DNA of 64,000 bases from Bryobacteraceae bacterium (GCA_026002875.1 BPGE01000001.1:3720001-3784000), one strand, 5' to 3'. Positions 48,385 to 57,569 are shown, counted from the stretch's first letter. Notes: generated by a model from the sequence alone, not told the origin. Translations and numbers: made by a program.

Positions 48385-48800
48385 CGCGGATCGGGGGATT
48401 CACGATCCGAACCCCCTCGATCACGGCCCCGTCGAAGAAATCCTCCGTCAGCAGGAGCGGAACCTGAGAGAGGCGGGGCGTGGCCCAAACCTGCGCATCG
48501 CAGGAACTGAAGCCGTGCTCGGCCACTCCCCGCAGAGCTTCCAGAACAACCGCATGGGTGAGAGGCAGAACCGGGAATGCAGTCATCAGACGCCCGACTT
48601 CACGCGCCGCTTCTGCAGGTTTGAGCGGGGGCTCCAGCCGCCGCAGCGCGGCGCTCGAAAACTCCGCAAGCGCCTGAATCGGAAGCGCTGCGCCGCCGCG
48701 GCGGGCCAGTTCCAGAAGCACTTCCGCCGCCCGGCGCTGCCGCTCAGGGCGGCGATCCCTCCTGACAGGAGGATGCGGCGGCGCACCAACACAGTCAAGG
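48385..48800 (-). pseudogene. Decayed VapC-like PIN-domain gene
   Basis: One minus-strand frame keeps the middle and end of a PIN domain: RRAAEVLLELARRGG, LPIQALAEFSSA (acidic Glu), FSSCDAQVWAT (Asp) and LLLTEDFFDGAVIEGVRIVN. The expected first strand with its Asp (D-T-N-V-L-V type) is not in that frame; a fragment TVLVRRR is in another frame near 48790, pointing to a frameshift. The frame also fails to stop after the domain and runs into antisense of comM. No antitoxin gene is seen upstream. PIN toxins cleave RNA; this one looks dead. The rest of the 48350-48935 gap holds nothing but the inverted repeat listed next. Confidence 0.6.
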
Positions 48801-48880
48801 AGCGTGCGGAGGGTCTGCGACCGGGCGGGTGCTGCGGCTGGCGTCACCCGACTGGACGGACTGCATCAGAAAAAGGGAGA

Positions 48881-48910
48881 AAAGTTCTAGAACGAAGGTA
48901 CTAGAACTTT
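48881..48910 (-). terminator. Inverted repeat downstream of the J-domain gene
   Basis: AAAGTTCTAG, 10-nt spacer, CTAGAACTTT: perfect 10-bp arms, followed on the minus strand by a T-rich stretch with five T in a row at 48874-48870 region. It lies 26 nt past the J-domain stop and may be its terminator. An operator of the lost toxin system is the alternative. Confidence 0.45.
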
Positions 48911-48935
48911 AGTCCCAGATTGTGCTAGGCTGCAA

Positions 48936-49568
48936 TCAGGAAGGCTGGTCGCCTTCCGGTTGGTCAGCCTCGGGACCAGAAAACAGATCCTCCGGCCGGG
49001 CGCTATGGGCCTTGCCGGACTCGGCGGCTTTGAGCAGATGATACAGGATCTTGTTCCGGGGCAGGTGCTGCTCGACCCAATCGACGCCCTCGGCGGTGAT
49101 GACATAGTCGCTGCCTTCCGCCTGCCGGATCAGGCCCTTCTCGCGGAGATACCAGAGGGTGAAGGTCAGGTGTTCGCGCGGCAGGGACATGAGATTCTCG
49201 AATTCCAGCACGCTCATGCCGCTCGCTTCCGGGTTGGAACGGCGGCGGCTGTACAGCAGGCACAGCACGCCCATGCGGCGGTTGGACTCGCCGTCGATGC
49301 CCAGGGCGAACTCCCGGAGGTTGAAGACGCTGAGCGGCTCAAGCCGGCGGGCGTGGTACAGGATGTCGTAATCGGCGCGCTTCTGCGGGTCGGTGAGGAC
49401 GCTGTAGGCCTCGTTGAGGAGCATGAAGCGCTCGGCGTCGCCGCTCTGCGGGTTGTCGGGATGGTAGCGGGCGGCCAGCATGCGGAAGACGCGGTGGATG
49501 GTCTCCATCTCCGCGTTGGGGCTGATCTGGAGCAGCTCGTAGTAGTCAATGAAGGGTGTCTGGGACAT
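48936..49568 (-). CDS. J-domain protein with C-terminal winged-helix-like region
   Basis: A 210-residue protein. Residues 1-70 are a J domain ([23 protein letters not shown] at 36-38, [18 protein letters not shown]) that would stimulate a DnaK-type chaperone. The middle (about 95-175) reads like a winged helix of the kind that replies to wH folds: [28 protein letters not shown] and [11 protein letters not shown]. There is no Gly/Phe region or zinc finger, so it is not a general DnaJ. The tail is acidic. The combination suggests a dedicated adaptor; the target is unknown. Confidence 0.75.
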   Translation of the reverse strand: MSQTPFIDYYELLQISPNAEMETIHRVFRMLAARYHPDNPQSGDAERFMLLNEAYSVLTDPQKRADYDILYHARRLEPLSVFNLREFALGIDGESNRRMGVLCLLYSRRRSNPEASGMSVLEFENLMSLPREHLTFTLWYLREKGLIRQAEGSDYVITAEGVDWVEQHLPRNKILYHLLKAAESGKAHSARPEDLFSGPEADQPEGDQPS

Positions 49569-49609
49569 GGTGAGGACCGCTTGTTGAAAATACCGCCGCG
49601 GGAGGCGAA

Positions 49610-49978
49610 ATGCAGGAGAGGCTAATGGAACAGCGCCGCACAGCCGATGGAGAGGTCATGGAGCGGACCTTCACGCCGGTGTTTCAGCCTGGGATGAGCG
49701 CCATCCTCCAGGTGTTTCTCTATCTCCAGCTTCTGGACTTCCTGACGACGATTCTGGGCTTCCGGCTTGGCCTGTCGGAAGCGAGCCCCTTTGTCCGGAT
49801 GCTTACCCAGATGGGGCCGGCGCTGGGCGTGGCGCTGTCCAAACTGATCGCCGTTTCGCTGGCGGCGGCCTGCCTCCTGCTGAACCGCGCGCGCGTGCTG
49901 AAGTGGATCAACTACTGGTACGCAGCGCTGGTGCTGTGGAACCTGAGCCTGATGGTGCTGGCGGGGACGGGCCGGTAG
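49610..49978 (+). CDS. Small membrane protein, DUF5658-like
   Basis: A 122-residue protein with three hydrophobic segments: [40 protein letters not shown] and [17 protein letters not shown]. The LQLLDFLTT...LGLSEASPF pattern resembles DUF5658. GGAGG four bases upstream supports ATG 49610; ATG 49625 is also possible. It is divergent from the J-domain gene and converges on the Tad locus. Function unknown. Confidence 0.7.
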   Translation: MQERLMEQRRTADGEVMERTFTPVFQPGMSAILQVFLYLQLLDFLTTILGFRLGLSEASPFVRMLTQMGPALGVALSKLIAVSLAAACLLLNRARVLKWINYWYAALVLWNLSLMVLAGTGR

Positions 49979-49991
49979 CCCGGCCCGTCCC
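49964..49991. terminator. Perfect 12-bp GC hairpin over a stop codon
   Basis: GGGACGGGCCGG, loop TAGC, CCGGCCCGTCCC. The TAG in the loop (49976-49978) is the stop of the DUF5658-like gene. It lies between that gene and the convergent end of the Tad operon. No T-run follows. Likely a bidirectional terminator. Confidence 0.65.
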
Positions 49992-50019
49992 GTGTGTTCG
50001 AGCGTTGCGGGAGCGGCGC

Positions 50020-50121
50020 TTAACGCCCCATCGAGCGGCGTTTCCGTCTCCGGGCCAGGAACAGAACCAGGCACACGAGAGCCAGAATCCAGAGGATGAC
50101 AGAAATCGTAGTGTTGTCCAT
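50020..50121 (-). CDS. 33-residue membrane peptide at the end of the Tad operon
   Basis: From ATG 50121 a 33-codon frame reads MDNTTISVILWILALVCLVL, then FLARRRKRRSMGR, stop TAA. It has one hydrophobic helix and a very basic tail, a common layout for small inner-membrane proteins with the tail in the cytoplasm. AGGGAG lies about ten bases upstream. It begins 21 nt after tadC and ends before the hairpin at 49964-49991, so it is inside the transcript. No homologue is known to me. Confidence 0.5.
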   Translation of the reverse strand: MDNTTISVILWILALVCLVLFLARRRKRRSMGR

Positions 50122-50142
50122 GGCGTGTGTTTCTCCCTAGTA

Positions 50143-51072
50143 TCAAAGTTTCGCGTCCCGGATCAACGGGAACAGGTTCTTGAACAGCATCAGAATTCCG
50201 GGTCCGGCGGCGACGATCAGGATGGAGGGGAGCATCAGGAAGAAGATCGGCAGGATGAGCTTGACGCCCACTTTGTTGGCGCGCTCTTCGGCCTCCTGGC
50301 GGCGGCGGACTCGCATGAAGTCGGAGTGAGTGCGGAGCGCGTCGGCCATGCTGGTGCCGAAGCGGTCCGTCTGCACAAGCACGGCCACGAGCTTGCGGAT
50401 TTCATTTTCGCCGGTGCGGTCGGCCAGATTGTTCAGCGCCGTAGCGCGGCTGACGCCGGCGCGCATCTCGACTGACACGAGCGAGAGCTCCTCGCACAGT
50501 TCGGGGTGGGTGAGCCGCAGCTCCTGGCTGACGCTGCGCAGAGCCTGATCCAGGCCGAGGCCGGCTTCCACGCAGACGACCATCAGGTCAAGCGCGTCCG
50601 GCAGAGACAGCCGGAGAATGTCCTGGCGCCGGGTGATGAGGAAATCCAGCACGAAGTTGGGCACAAAGAAGCCAAGGCCGGCTCCGATGACGGGGAGCAG
50701 CACCGACAGCACGCCCGGAGGCGCGATCACCGGCCGCAGGAACAGCGCCAGCAGCAGAAAGGCGATGGCGCTGACGATCTTGCACCCGTAGAAAACCGCC
50801 ACAGCGTTGTCCTGGCGGAAGCCCGCCATCATCAGCTCGCGCCGCACCATCGAGGCCTCTTCGGCCGAGATGGGCACCTTTTCGCCGGTCCACGCCAGCG
50901 CCGTCACCACGCCGTACATGGGCGGCTTTTCGCCCGAATCGACCACCGCCGGCAGACCCGCTCCGCCCAGCTGCGCATAGATCCGGCCCGGTTTCGCGAA
51001 ATGGTAGTAGCCGTAAGCGGTGATGACCGCCGCAAGAAGAAAGAACAGGCCGAGAGAGATCCACAGTGCCAT
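50143..51072 (-). CDS. tadC: Tad pilus inner-membrane platform protein TadC
   Basis: A 309-residue protein with an N-terminal helix, a T2SS-F-type domain (about 145-275; LPDALDLMVVCVEAGLGLDQ, RVRRRQEAEERANKVGVKLI) and C-terminal helices (LILPIFFLMLPSILIVAAGP). TadC pairs with TadB to form the membrane platform for Flp pilus assembly. It starts 3 nt after tadB. Length and motif order fit the family. Confidence 0.92.
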   Translation of the reverse strand: MALWISLGLFFLLAAVITAYGYYHFAKPGRIYAQLGGAGLPAVVDSGEKPPMYGVVTALAWTGEKVPISAEEASMVRRELMMAGFRQDNAVAVFYGCKIVSAIAFLLLALFLRPVIAPPGVLSVLLPVIGAGLGFFVPNFVLDFLITRRQDILRLSLPDALDLMVVCVEAGLGLDQALRSVSQELRLTHPELCEELSLVSVEMRAGVSRATALNNLADRTGENEIRKLVAVLVQTDRFGTSMADALRTHSDFMRVRRRQEAEERANKVGVKLILPIFFLMLPSILIVAAGPGILMLFKNLFPLIRDAKL

Positions 51073-51075
51073 GGC

Positions 51076-52050
51076 TCACACCTTGATGTTGACGATCCAC
51101 CGCATCACCATATAGCCGCTGATCTGGCCCAGAATTGCGCCCAGGATCATCATCTTGCCATGCGGGTCGCGGGCCATCGAGCCCAGATAGTCCGGCGCGA
51201 CGATCGACAGGCCCACGATCAGCAGCAGGGGCACGGCGGTGATGACGATGGCGGTGATGCGGCCGTGCGCCGACAGCGCCCGCACCTGGCCTTTCAGGCG
51301 GAACCGCTCCCGGATCACGCCCGACAGCTTGGTCAGGATCTCGGCCAGGTTGCCGCCCGTCTCGCGCTGCAGCATGACGGTAGAAGCGAAAAACCGCACG
51401 TCGACGAGCGGCACCCGCTTCACCAGGTCCTGCAACGCCTGATCGATGGAAGCGCCCAGGTTGAGCTGGTGGAACAGGCGGCGGAACTCGGTGCGCACCG
51501 GCTCCGGCGCCTCATGCGACAGAAGCTCCAGCCCGACGGAGAGCGCATGGCCGGCGCGGACGGCGCGGGCGATGAAGTCCAGCGCTTCCGGGAACTGCTC
51601 CTCGAACTCTTCGAGCCGCTTCTTCCGCTTGTACTCGATCACCAGAAACGGAAGCAGGAAGCCGACCGCCGCGCCCACGGCGACGCTCACCGTCTGGAAG
51701 ACGAGGAAATGAACCCGCCATCCGAACAGCGCTCCCACCGTGCCCAGAATCAGCCCGAGCATCAGGAGGAACTCGGGCGTGCCCTGCACGCCCGCCCCCT
51801 CGAGCCGGTATTTCCAGGCGCGGTAGAAGTGGAACCGGGACAGGAAACGCGCCAGCGCGTTCGGCTCCTCCTCGGGCGACTCGAGCAGCTCCACGGAATG
51901 CCGCGACGGCGGCGCGCCGGTCTCGATGACGCTGAGCACCTGCTTGACTTCCTGCTTGCGCCGCGTTTCCAGAAAACGCAGGCCCAGCGCCACCGCGATC
52001 AGCACGAACGCGAAGATGATCAGGAAAATCACCGCAAAGAGCGGGTTCAT
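51076..52050 (-). CDS. tadB: Tad pilus inner-membrane platform protein TadB
   Basis: A 324-residue membrane protein with the TadB/T2SS-F domain (about 150-280; FPEALDFIARAVRAGHALSV, and ETGGNLAEILTKLSGVIRER) and flanking helices. With TadC it forms the inner-membrane base on which the CpaF ATPase acts. It begins 10 nt after cpaF. The second half ends with VPLLLIVGLSIVAP and a final helix. Confidence 0.92.
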   Translation of the reverse strand: MNPLFAVIFLIIFAFVLIAVALGLRFLETRRKQEVKQVLSVIETGAPPSRHSVELLESPEEEPNALARFLSRFHFYRAWKYRLEGAGVQGTPEFLLMLGLILGTVGALFGWRVHFLVFQTVSVAVGAAVGFLLPFLVIEYKRKKRLEEFEEQFPEALDFIARAVRAGHALSVGLELLSHEAPEPVRTEFRRLFHQLNLGASIDQALQDLVKRVPLVDVRFFASTVMLQRETGGNLAEILTKLSGVIRERFRLKGQVRALSAHGRITAIVITAVPLLLIVGLSIVAPDYLGSMARDPHGKMMILGAILGQISGYMVMRWIVNIKV

Positions 52051-52060
52051 GGGGCGCTCC

Positions 52061-53419
52061 TCATGTCAGCTCGACCACGGTCTGGAACAGTGTCGGCGGC
52101 AGCTGGAACCCGGCGGCGCGCAGCCGTTCGTAGAAGCGCGGCCGGATGCCGGTGGCGCGGAAGCGGCCGGTGACGCGGCCGTCCTTCGTAATGCCCGTCT
52201 TCTCGAACAGGAAAATGTCCTGCGTGGTGACGATGTCGCCCTCCATGCCCACGCACTCGGTGATGTGGGTGACGTGGCGGGTGCCGTCGCTGAAACGGGC
52301 GATGTGGACGAACATGTCGATGGCGCTGGCCACCTGCTGGCGGATCGAATGGATGCTCATGTTGGCGTTGGCCATGCCCATCATCACCTCCAGGCGGCTG
52401 ATGGCGTCGCGCGGGGAGTTGGCGTGGATGGTGGTCAGCGAGCCGTCGTGGCCGGTGTTCATGGCCTGCATCATGTCCAGGGCTTCCTCGCCGCGCACCT
52501 CGCCGACGATGATGCGGTCCGGGCGCATGCGGAGCGCGTTGATCACCAGCTGGCGGATGCGGATGGCGCCCTGGCCTTCGACGTTGGGGGGGCGCGTTTC
52601 CATGCGCGCCACGTGCGTCTGACGCAGCTGCAGCTCGGCGGCGTCTTCGATGGTGACGATGCGCTCGTCCTCGCTGATGAAGCTCGACAGCACGTTCAGC
52701 AGCGTCGTCTTGCCCGCGCCCGTGCCGCCGCTGACGATCACGTTGAGCCGCGCGGCCACGCAGGCCTTCAGCAGCTCCATCATGCCTTCCGTCAGAGTCA
52801 GGTTCCGCACCAGGTCCTCGGCCTGCAGCGGATCGCGGCCGAAGCGGCGGATGCTGAGCAGCGGCCCGTCCACGCTCACCGGCGGGATGACGGCGTTGAC
52901 GCGCGAGCCGTCCGGAAGGCGCGCGTCCACCATCGGCGAGGACTCGTCGATGCGCCGCCCGACGCGCGACACCACCTTCTCGATAATCCGGCACAGGTGC
53001 GCGTCGTCCTTGAATTCCACCGGCGTGCGGTAGAGCTTGCCGTTGCGCTCGATGTAGACCAGTTTCGGCGTCGTCACCAGAATGTCGGAGATCGTCGGAT
53101 CCTGGAGCAGCGGCTCCAGAGGCCCCAGCCCGAACACTTCATCGAGCACTTCCTCGATGATCCGCTCCTTCTCCGACATGCTCAGCGGCGTCTCTTCTTC
53201 TTCCACCAGCCGCGCCACCGCGGTGCGCACTTCGGTGCGCACCACATCGTCGGAGAGCGCCGACAGACGGTCCAGGTTGATCCGGTCCAGCAGCTTGCGG
53301 TGCAACTTGAACTTGAGCTGCTGATGCTCCGGCGTCGTCGCCGTCCGCGTCATCAGACGCGTCACCCAGCCCGCCTCGCGCTTCGTCAACGCCCTGCTGT
53401 CTCTTGCCGGAGATGCCAT
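52061..53419 (-). CDS. cpaF: Tad pilus assembly ATPase CpaF/TadA
   Basis: A 452-residue secretion ATPase. The N-terminal domain (about 70-175) leads to the core with [12 protein letters not shown] (Walker A), [43 protein letters not shown] (Walker B) and [13 protein letters not shown]. It powers extension, and in related systems retraction, of Flp pili. It begins 18 nt after the cpaE-like gene. No zinc motif, as expected for this branch. Confidence 0.95.
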   Translation of the reverse strand: MASPARDSRALTKREAGWVTRLMTRTATTPEHQQLKFKLHRKLLDRINLDRLSALSDDVVRTEVRTAVARLVEEEETPLSMSEKERIIEEVLDEVFGLGPLEPLLQDPTISDILVTTPKLVYIERNGKLYRTPVEFKDDAHLCRIIEKVVSRVGRRIDESSPMVDARLPDGSRVNAVIPPVSVDGPLLSIRRFGRDPLQAEDLVRNLTLTEGMMELLKACVAARLNVIVSGGTGAGKTTLLNVLSSFISEDERIVTIEDAAELQLRQTHVARMETRPPNVEGQGAIRIRQLVINALRMRPDRIIVGEVRGEEALDMMQAMNTGHDGSLTTIHANSPRDAISRLEVMMGMANANMSIHSIRQQVASAIDMFVHIARFSDGTRHVTHITECVGMEGDIVTTQDIFLFEKTGITKDGRVTGRFRATGIRPRFYERLRAAGFQLPPTLFQTVVELT

Positions 53420-53437
53420 CGCCGTTGCCTCCTCTGA

Positions 53438-54604
53438 TTAACCGAACAGGGAGAATCCCCTGGATTTCTTCTTCTCCGGAATGCCGGCCAGCCGCGTCAC
53501 CAGCCGCTGCACGTCCGCAGCCAGCGTGCTGTTGGCCGGCAATAGCTTGGCCTCCGCGTAGGCGTCGCGCAGCTCGCGCTCGCAGTCGGCCACTGTCACA
53601 TAGAACTGCTCGCCAAGAATCGTCTCCAGCTCCGGCGCGGGCACTTCCATCCGCCGGCTCACGCGGTTCAGGATCAGGTGCAGGCTCGAGCGGCTCATGC
53701 CGTAGGCCAGCAGCTGCTGCACCAGATGCTTGGTGCGGTGCAGCGCCGGCACCTCGGGCGTGGTGACGATGAACAGATCGTTCAGCTCCTCGATGGCCGC
53801 ATACACGAACGGCGAAATCCCGCGGCCCAGGTCGAACACGCCCCAGTCGTAAACCGTGCGGCAGAACTGCATCACCTCGCGCACTTCCTTCGGCAGCGGC
53901 ATCTCGCGGTTTGGCGGCGCGTCCGGCGCGCCCAGCACCTCCAGCTGCCCCGTCCCGTTCGACACCAGCGCCTGCCAGAAGCTCTCATCCAGCCGGTCCG
54001 TGTTCGCCAGCGCGTCCAGCACCGTGTAGCGCGAGTGCGCCTGCAAGAGAAACCGCACCAGGCCCGAGTGCAGGTCCAGATCGCACAGCAGCGTCTTCTT
54101 GTTGGTGGCCGCTTCCAGCTCCCGCGCCGTGTGGCAGGCGATCGTCGTGGCCCCGCAGCCGCCCTTGGCGCCCAGAAAACCGATCAGCCGCCCCTTCATC
54201 CGCGAAGGCTGCTCGCTGCGCATCCGCTCCCGCTCGTTCGCAAGCCGCAGCAGCGCCGTCTGCAGCATCGGCTGGAACGGCGGGCACAGGAACTCCCGAG
54301 CGCCGGAGCGGAGCGCGTCCAGAATCAGGCCGGAGTCGCTTTCGCGGTGCACCACCACCACGAACGGCGATCCCGGCGCCTGCCCCAGCGCCTCCACCAG
54401 CAGCGGCAGCTCGCAGGGCAGGCTGGCCAGGTCCACGAAGACGACATCGGGCCTCTGGCGCTCCACCTTGTCCAGAAAGCCCTGCAGGTCGCGCAGCCCC
54501 GCCTGCTCGAAGGCGATCCGCACCGGCGACTCGCGGAGCGCATTGTGCAGCTCCTCGAACAGTTCGGCCTCGCTGACGACCACTCCAATGGACAGCTCCA
54601 GCAT
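53438..54604 (-). CDS. cpaE: Tad pilus localisation ATPase CpaE/TadZ (paralogue 3, in the Tad locus)
   Basis: A 388-residue protein: receiver-like N-terminus (residues 1-125; PDVVFVDLASLP) and MinD/ParA-type domain with deviant P-loop LGAKGGCGATT (Ala for the usual second Lys), LLCDLDLHSGLVRFLL, VFDLGRGISPF and LILNRVSRR. CpaE/TadZ sits at the pole and recruits the Tad machine. It is the copy in the operon, between secretin and cpaF. The C-terminus ends with a basic KKKSRGFSLFG. Two related copies lie at 34216-35370 and 38042-39253. Confidence 0.9.
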   Translation of the reverse strand: MLELSIGVVVSEAELFEELHNALRESPVRIAFEQAGLRDLQGFLDKVERQRPDVVFVDLASLPCELPLLVEALGQAPGSPFVVVVHRESDSGLILDALRSGAREFLCPPFQPMLQTALLRLANERERMRSEQPSRMKGRLIGFLGAKGGCGATTIACHTARELEAATNKKTLLCDLDLHSGLVRFLLQAHSRYTVLDALANTDRLDESFWQALVSNGTGQLEVLGAPDAPPNREMPLPKEVREVMQFCRTVYDWGVFDLGRGISPFVYAAIEELNDLFIVTTPEVPALHRTKHLVQQLLAYGMSRSSLHLILNRVSRRMEVPAPELETILGEQFYVTVADCERELRDAYAEAKLLPANSTLAADVQRLVTRLAGIPEKKKSRGFSLFG

Positions 54605-54643
54605 CTCGCTTCCAGTCGAATCCTTCCCTTTTCAAGACCTCTT

Positions 54644-56179
54644 TTACGGCGCCGGCGGCTTCACCGCCGGAGGCGGCGCGGCCGGCGCAGGCGCGGGCGT
54701 TCCCGGCGCCGTCGTCTGCGTCGTCACCGGGACGATCTGATACGAGACCGGCGTCAGCGCAGCCGTCGCCGGCGACGCCGCCTGCTCCTTCTTCAGCCGC
54801 TCCACCGGAATGTACTTCCCTGCCCCGGGCGCCGGCGCAGCGCCTGTGATCTCGACGCCCGGCGTGCGCGGCATCTTTTCTCCGCCTTCCTGCAGGAACG
54901 GCCGCGGGTAGGACAGCTCCGGCGCCGGCTGGTCTTTCGGAATGGGCCGCACGATCTCCGGCGTCACGATCACCAGCAGCTCCTGCTTGTTCTTCTGAAG
55001 CTTGCGTGACTGGAACAGCTTGCCCAGCAGCGGAATGTCGGCCAGACCGGGGATCCGCGTCAGGGCCTCCGTCATCCGGTTGTCCAGCAGTCCGGCGATG
55101 GCGAAGCTCTGGCGGTCCTCCAGTTCCACCTCCGTCTGCACCTTCCGGATGGCGATCGCCGGAACGTTGAAGCCCTGGAACAGCAAGCCATTGGCATAGT
55201 CGAGCGAGCTGACCTCTGGCGCCACGGCCAGCCGGATGGTGCCGCGCGAAGTGATCGTGGGCGTGAAATTGATCCGGATGCCGAACTCGCGGAACTGGAT
55301 GGTCACAGGAGTAAAGCCGATGCCGCCGCCCTGCACCACCGGATAGGGGAACTCGCCTCCGGCGAGGAAGCTGGCCGTCTTGCCGTTCGAGGTGAGCAGA
55401 TTTGGCTCTGCGAGGATTTGAACAAGATTGCGAGCCGCTAGGGCGCGGATCGTGGTGCCCAGGTCAAGATCAGGACGGAACAGGAATACATTCAGCGCAT
55501 CGGTCAAGCTAAAGCTCGCAGGGGCGTCGGGCTGAATCCCTCCAATGGGCGGAACGGGCGGATTGAATTGCCCCGTGGTGACGCGTCCGATCGTATTGGT
55601 TGCCCCGGTGCTATACAGATTCAGCCCCAGCTCACTGGACACCGCACGCTCGACATCGGCAAAGCGGACTTTCAGCAGAATCTGCGCCTCGCCCTCCGGC
55701 ACCTTCACATTCAGCAGGTTGACGGGCTTGCCCAGGACAGAGGCGATCGCTTCCGCCCGCTCCGCGGCCTGCAAGTCGTCCACCGAACCGCGGAGGAAGA
55801 CATTTTGCCCCTCTACGGCAACGTCCACCTTCTGCTCGCCCAATTCGCGGGCCAGCTCCCGGCGGATGCGGTCCGCGGGCGTCTCTTTGGGCCGCACAAC
55901 CACGTCGAAGATCAGCCTCCCGCCGCCCTGCTGCCAGATGATGACGGTGGTTTCGCCGGGTTCCCGGCCATTCAGCAGGACTTCACGGGGGGTAACACCG
56001 ACAGCCTCGGCCACCTTTTCGTTGGCCACGGAAACGCGCTGGATATCCACCGGGCTGTCCAGCACCACGGACTTGCCGGGCGTCAGCACCAGTTCGCGCG
56101 GAGCGGCCGCGTCCTGCGCGGCCAGGGGAAGCGCGGCTGCCAGGAGCAGGAGGGAGAGCGGCAACAGCAGGAACTTCAT
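54644..56179 (-). CDS. cpaC: Tad pilus secretin CpaC/RcpA
   Basis: A 511-residue outer-membrane secretin with a signal peptide (MKFLLLPLSLLLLAAALPLA). A BON-like/N0 region follows (LVLTPGKSVVLDSP, TVIIWQQGG, DVAVEGQNVFLRGSVDDL), then a secretin core with ILAEPNLLTSNGKTASFLAG, GGEFPYP, and VPLLGKLFQSR near the end. The C-terminal tail (about 70 residues) is Pro/Ala-rich. It forms the pore for the Flp pilus. It overlaps the cpaB stop by 4 nt. Codons around 55380-55620 are less GC-rich than the rest. Confidence 0.93.
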   Translation of the reverse strand: MKFLLLPLSLLLLAAALPLAAQDAAAPRELVLTPGKSVVLDSPVDIQRVSVANEKVAEAVGVTPREVLLNGREPGETTVIIWQQGGGRLIFDVVVRPKETPADRIRRELARELGEQKVDVAVEGQNVFLRGSVDDLQAAERAEAIASVLGKPVNLLNVKVPEGEAQILLKVRFADVERAVSSELGLNLYSTGATNTIGRVTTGQFNPPVPPIGGIQPDAPASFSLTDALNVFLFRPDLDLGTTIRALAARNLVQILAEPNLLTSNGKTASFLAGGEFPYPVVQGGGIGFTPVTIQFREFGIRINFTPTITSRGTIRLAVAPEVSSLDYANGLLFQGFNVPAIAIRKVQTEVELEDRQSFAIAGLLDNRMTEALTRIPGLADIPLLGKLFQSRKLQKNKQELLVIVTPEIVRPIPKDQPAPELSYPRPFLQEGGEKMPRTPGVEITGAAPAPGAGKYIPVERLKKEQAASPATAALTPVSYQIVPVTTQTTAPGTPAPAPAAPPPAVKPPAP

Positions 56180-57093
56180 TTGACGGACTCCTTGGGGCGT
56201 TGCTCAATGCGTTGTCCGACTTTGGCTTCGTCTTTTTTGTTCCCGTGGATGATCTCCATCATCACGGGCACCACCACGGTCTCCATCTTCGGCTCTTCCG
56301 CCCGCCCCTGCTGGGCGGGCGCGCGGGCGGGCGCGGCGCGGCGCGCCGGAGCACTGCCGATCAAATTGTTCAGCCCGGCGGGCTTGTCGCGGAATAGCAG
56401 CGCGGTCGCTGTTCCAGGCGCCTTCGCCTCTTCCGTATCCAGAGGGTTGCGCAGAACGAGCTGGATCCTGGCCTCGTTGGCGGCCAGGCTGAGAATCTCG
56501 GCCTGTTCCGGCGTCACCAGCAGGTTCACCACCTGCACGTTCACGGGCTTGCCTTCAGCGTCTTTTTCGAGGTTCTGGCCCGCCGAGAGAACTTCAATGT
56601 TCTGGAGAATGGTTTTTGCCAGAGTGCCCAGCGCGCGGGTCTCGTCGGGCGGGGCGGCAGCGGCGATCACGTCCACGCGCATGCCCGGCAGGACAAACCC
56701 GGCCAGGCCGACCACCTCATTCACCTTGACGGCCACGGCGCGCATCCCGGGCGGGATGGCGGCAGCCAGACCGGCGCCAGCCCCGGCCGGGGCCAGACGG
56801 TTATTGGCCACAGGCTCGCCCTTGTAGATGGTGGCGACGACGCCGCGGCCCACGGCATCCTCTGGCTTCAGCACCCACTGCGGGGAGATCTCGCCGCTCC
56901 AGTCGGACACGCGCAGGTCCTCGGGCTTCAACAGCGTGCCCACGGCCAGATCCCGGGCGGCTACCACCACGCGCGCCGTGCTTTGCTTGGCCTGCGTGCT
57001 CATGCGGCCGACGATGAGCTGATAGACCACCGTGCTGGCCACGGCCGAAATGACGAGCGCGAACACGAGAACGGCGATGAATCTCCGATTCAT
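56176..57093 (-). CDS. cpaB: Tad pilus periplasmic protein CpaB/RcpC
   Basis: A 305-residue protein with an N-terminal membrane anchor (FIAVLVFALVISAVASTVVY) and a SAF/beta-clip domain (VVAARDLAVGTLLKPEDLRV, RGVVATIYKGEPV, PPGMRAVAVKVNEVVG, VLPGMRVDVI). RcpC/CpaB binds periplasmic parts of the Tad pore and may contact peptidoglycan. It precedes cpaC with an ATGA overlap and follows the second pilin by 42 nt. The tail is Lys/Glu-rich. Confidence 0.92.
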   Translation of the reverse strand: MNRRFIAVLVFALVISAVASTVVYQLIVGRMSTQAKQSTARVVVAARDLAVGTLLKPEDLRVSDWSGEISPQWVLKPEDAVGRGVVATIYKGEPVANNRLAPAGAGAGLAAAIPPGMRAVAVKVNEVVGLAGFVLPGMRVDVIAAAAPPDETRALGTLAKTILQNIEVLSAGQNLEKDAEGKPVNVQVVNLLVTPEQAEILSLAANEARIQLVLRNPLDTEEAKAPGTATALLFRDKPAGLNNLIGSAPARRAAPARAPAQQGRAEEPKMETVVVPVMMEIIHGNKKDEAKVGQRIEQRPKESVK

Positions 57094-57135
57094 GGGCGCG
57101 ATCCTCCTCTTCAGGTTTCCTCCCGGCTCAGACGG

Positions 57136-57303
57136 TCACTCGGCCAGGCGGCTGGAGATCGCCGCCCACAGCGCGTTGATCGTCTGGCTGACGTTCATGT
57201 ACAGCGCGGCGCTGGCCAGGACGAGGAACGCCATCAGCAGCGTGTACTCAACCAGGTCCTGCGCGCCGCGGTCCCGCCACAGGCGGTCAATCATGGTCTT
57301 CAT
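57136..57303 (-). CDS. flp: Flp-type pilin 2
   Basis: A 55-residue prepilin with the Flp core AQDLVEYTLLMAFLVLASAA. The leader is about 14 residues (MKTMIDRLWRDRGA). The Flp cleavage motif is GxxxxEY; here the residue before QDLVEY is Ala, with Gly one place earlier, so cleavage may shift or be weak. The small size, single helix and location before cpaB support the pilin call. It may be a minor or variant subunit next to flp at 57375-57563. Confidence 0.88.
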   Translation of the reverse strand: MKTMIDRLWRDRGAQDLVEYTLLMAFLVLASAALYMNVSQTINALWAAISSRLAE

Positions 57304-57374
57304 GGCAGTGAAACTCCGGGAAGGAGGCGTTCCAAGGCACGGCCCGCCTCCTTGCCCAAGGGTATGCGCACAGC

Positions 57375-57563
57375 CTAGCTGCCGGAGGCCGAAGCAGCCG
57401 CCTGCCCCAGGCGCGAGTTGGCGGCAGTCCAAATATTGCTGATCGATCCGCCCGCATTGATGAACAGCGCGGCCGACGCCAGGGCGACGAACGCCAGCAG
57501 CAGGGTGTACTCGACCAGATCCTGGCCGTCTTCTTCGTTCCAGAAACGCTTCCAGAGTTGCAT
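57375..57563 (-). CDS. flp: Flp-type pilin 1
   Basis: A 62-residue prepilin: leader MQLWKRFWNEEDG, cleavage at Gly before QDLVEYTLLLAFVALASAAL, then a short Ser/Ala-rich tail. It has the full GxxxxEY motif and is the likely main subunit of the Flp pilus. GAGGTGA upstream gives a good ribosome site that overlaps the stop of the preceding gene. The 71-nt gap to pilin 2 has no clear terminator. Confidence 0.9.
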   Translation of the reverse strand: MQLWKRFWNEEDGQDLVEYTLLLAFVALASAALFINAGGSISNIWTAANSRLGQAAASASGS

Positions 57564-57569
57564 TGTGAT

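Noticed and set aside
48056-48847. An intact 263-residue PIN-domain protein.
   Set aside because: The first PIN strand is missing and the frame overruns antisense into comM, so it is treated as a pseudogene.
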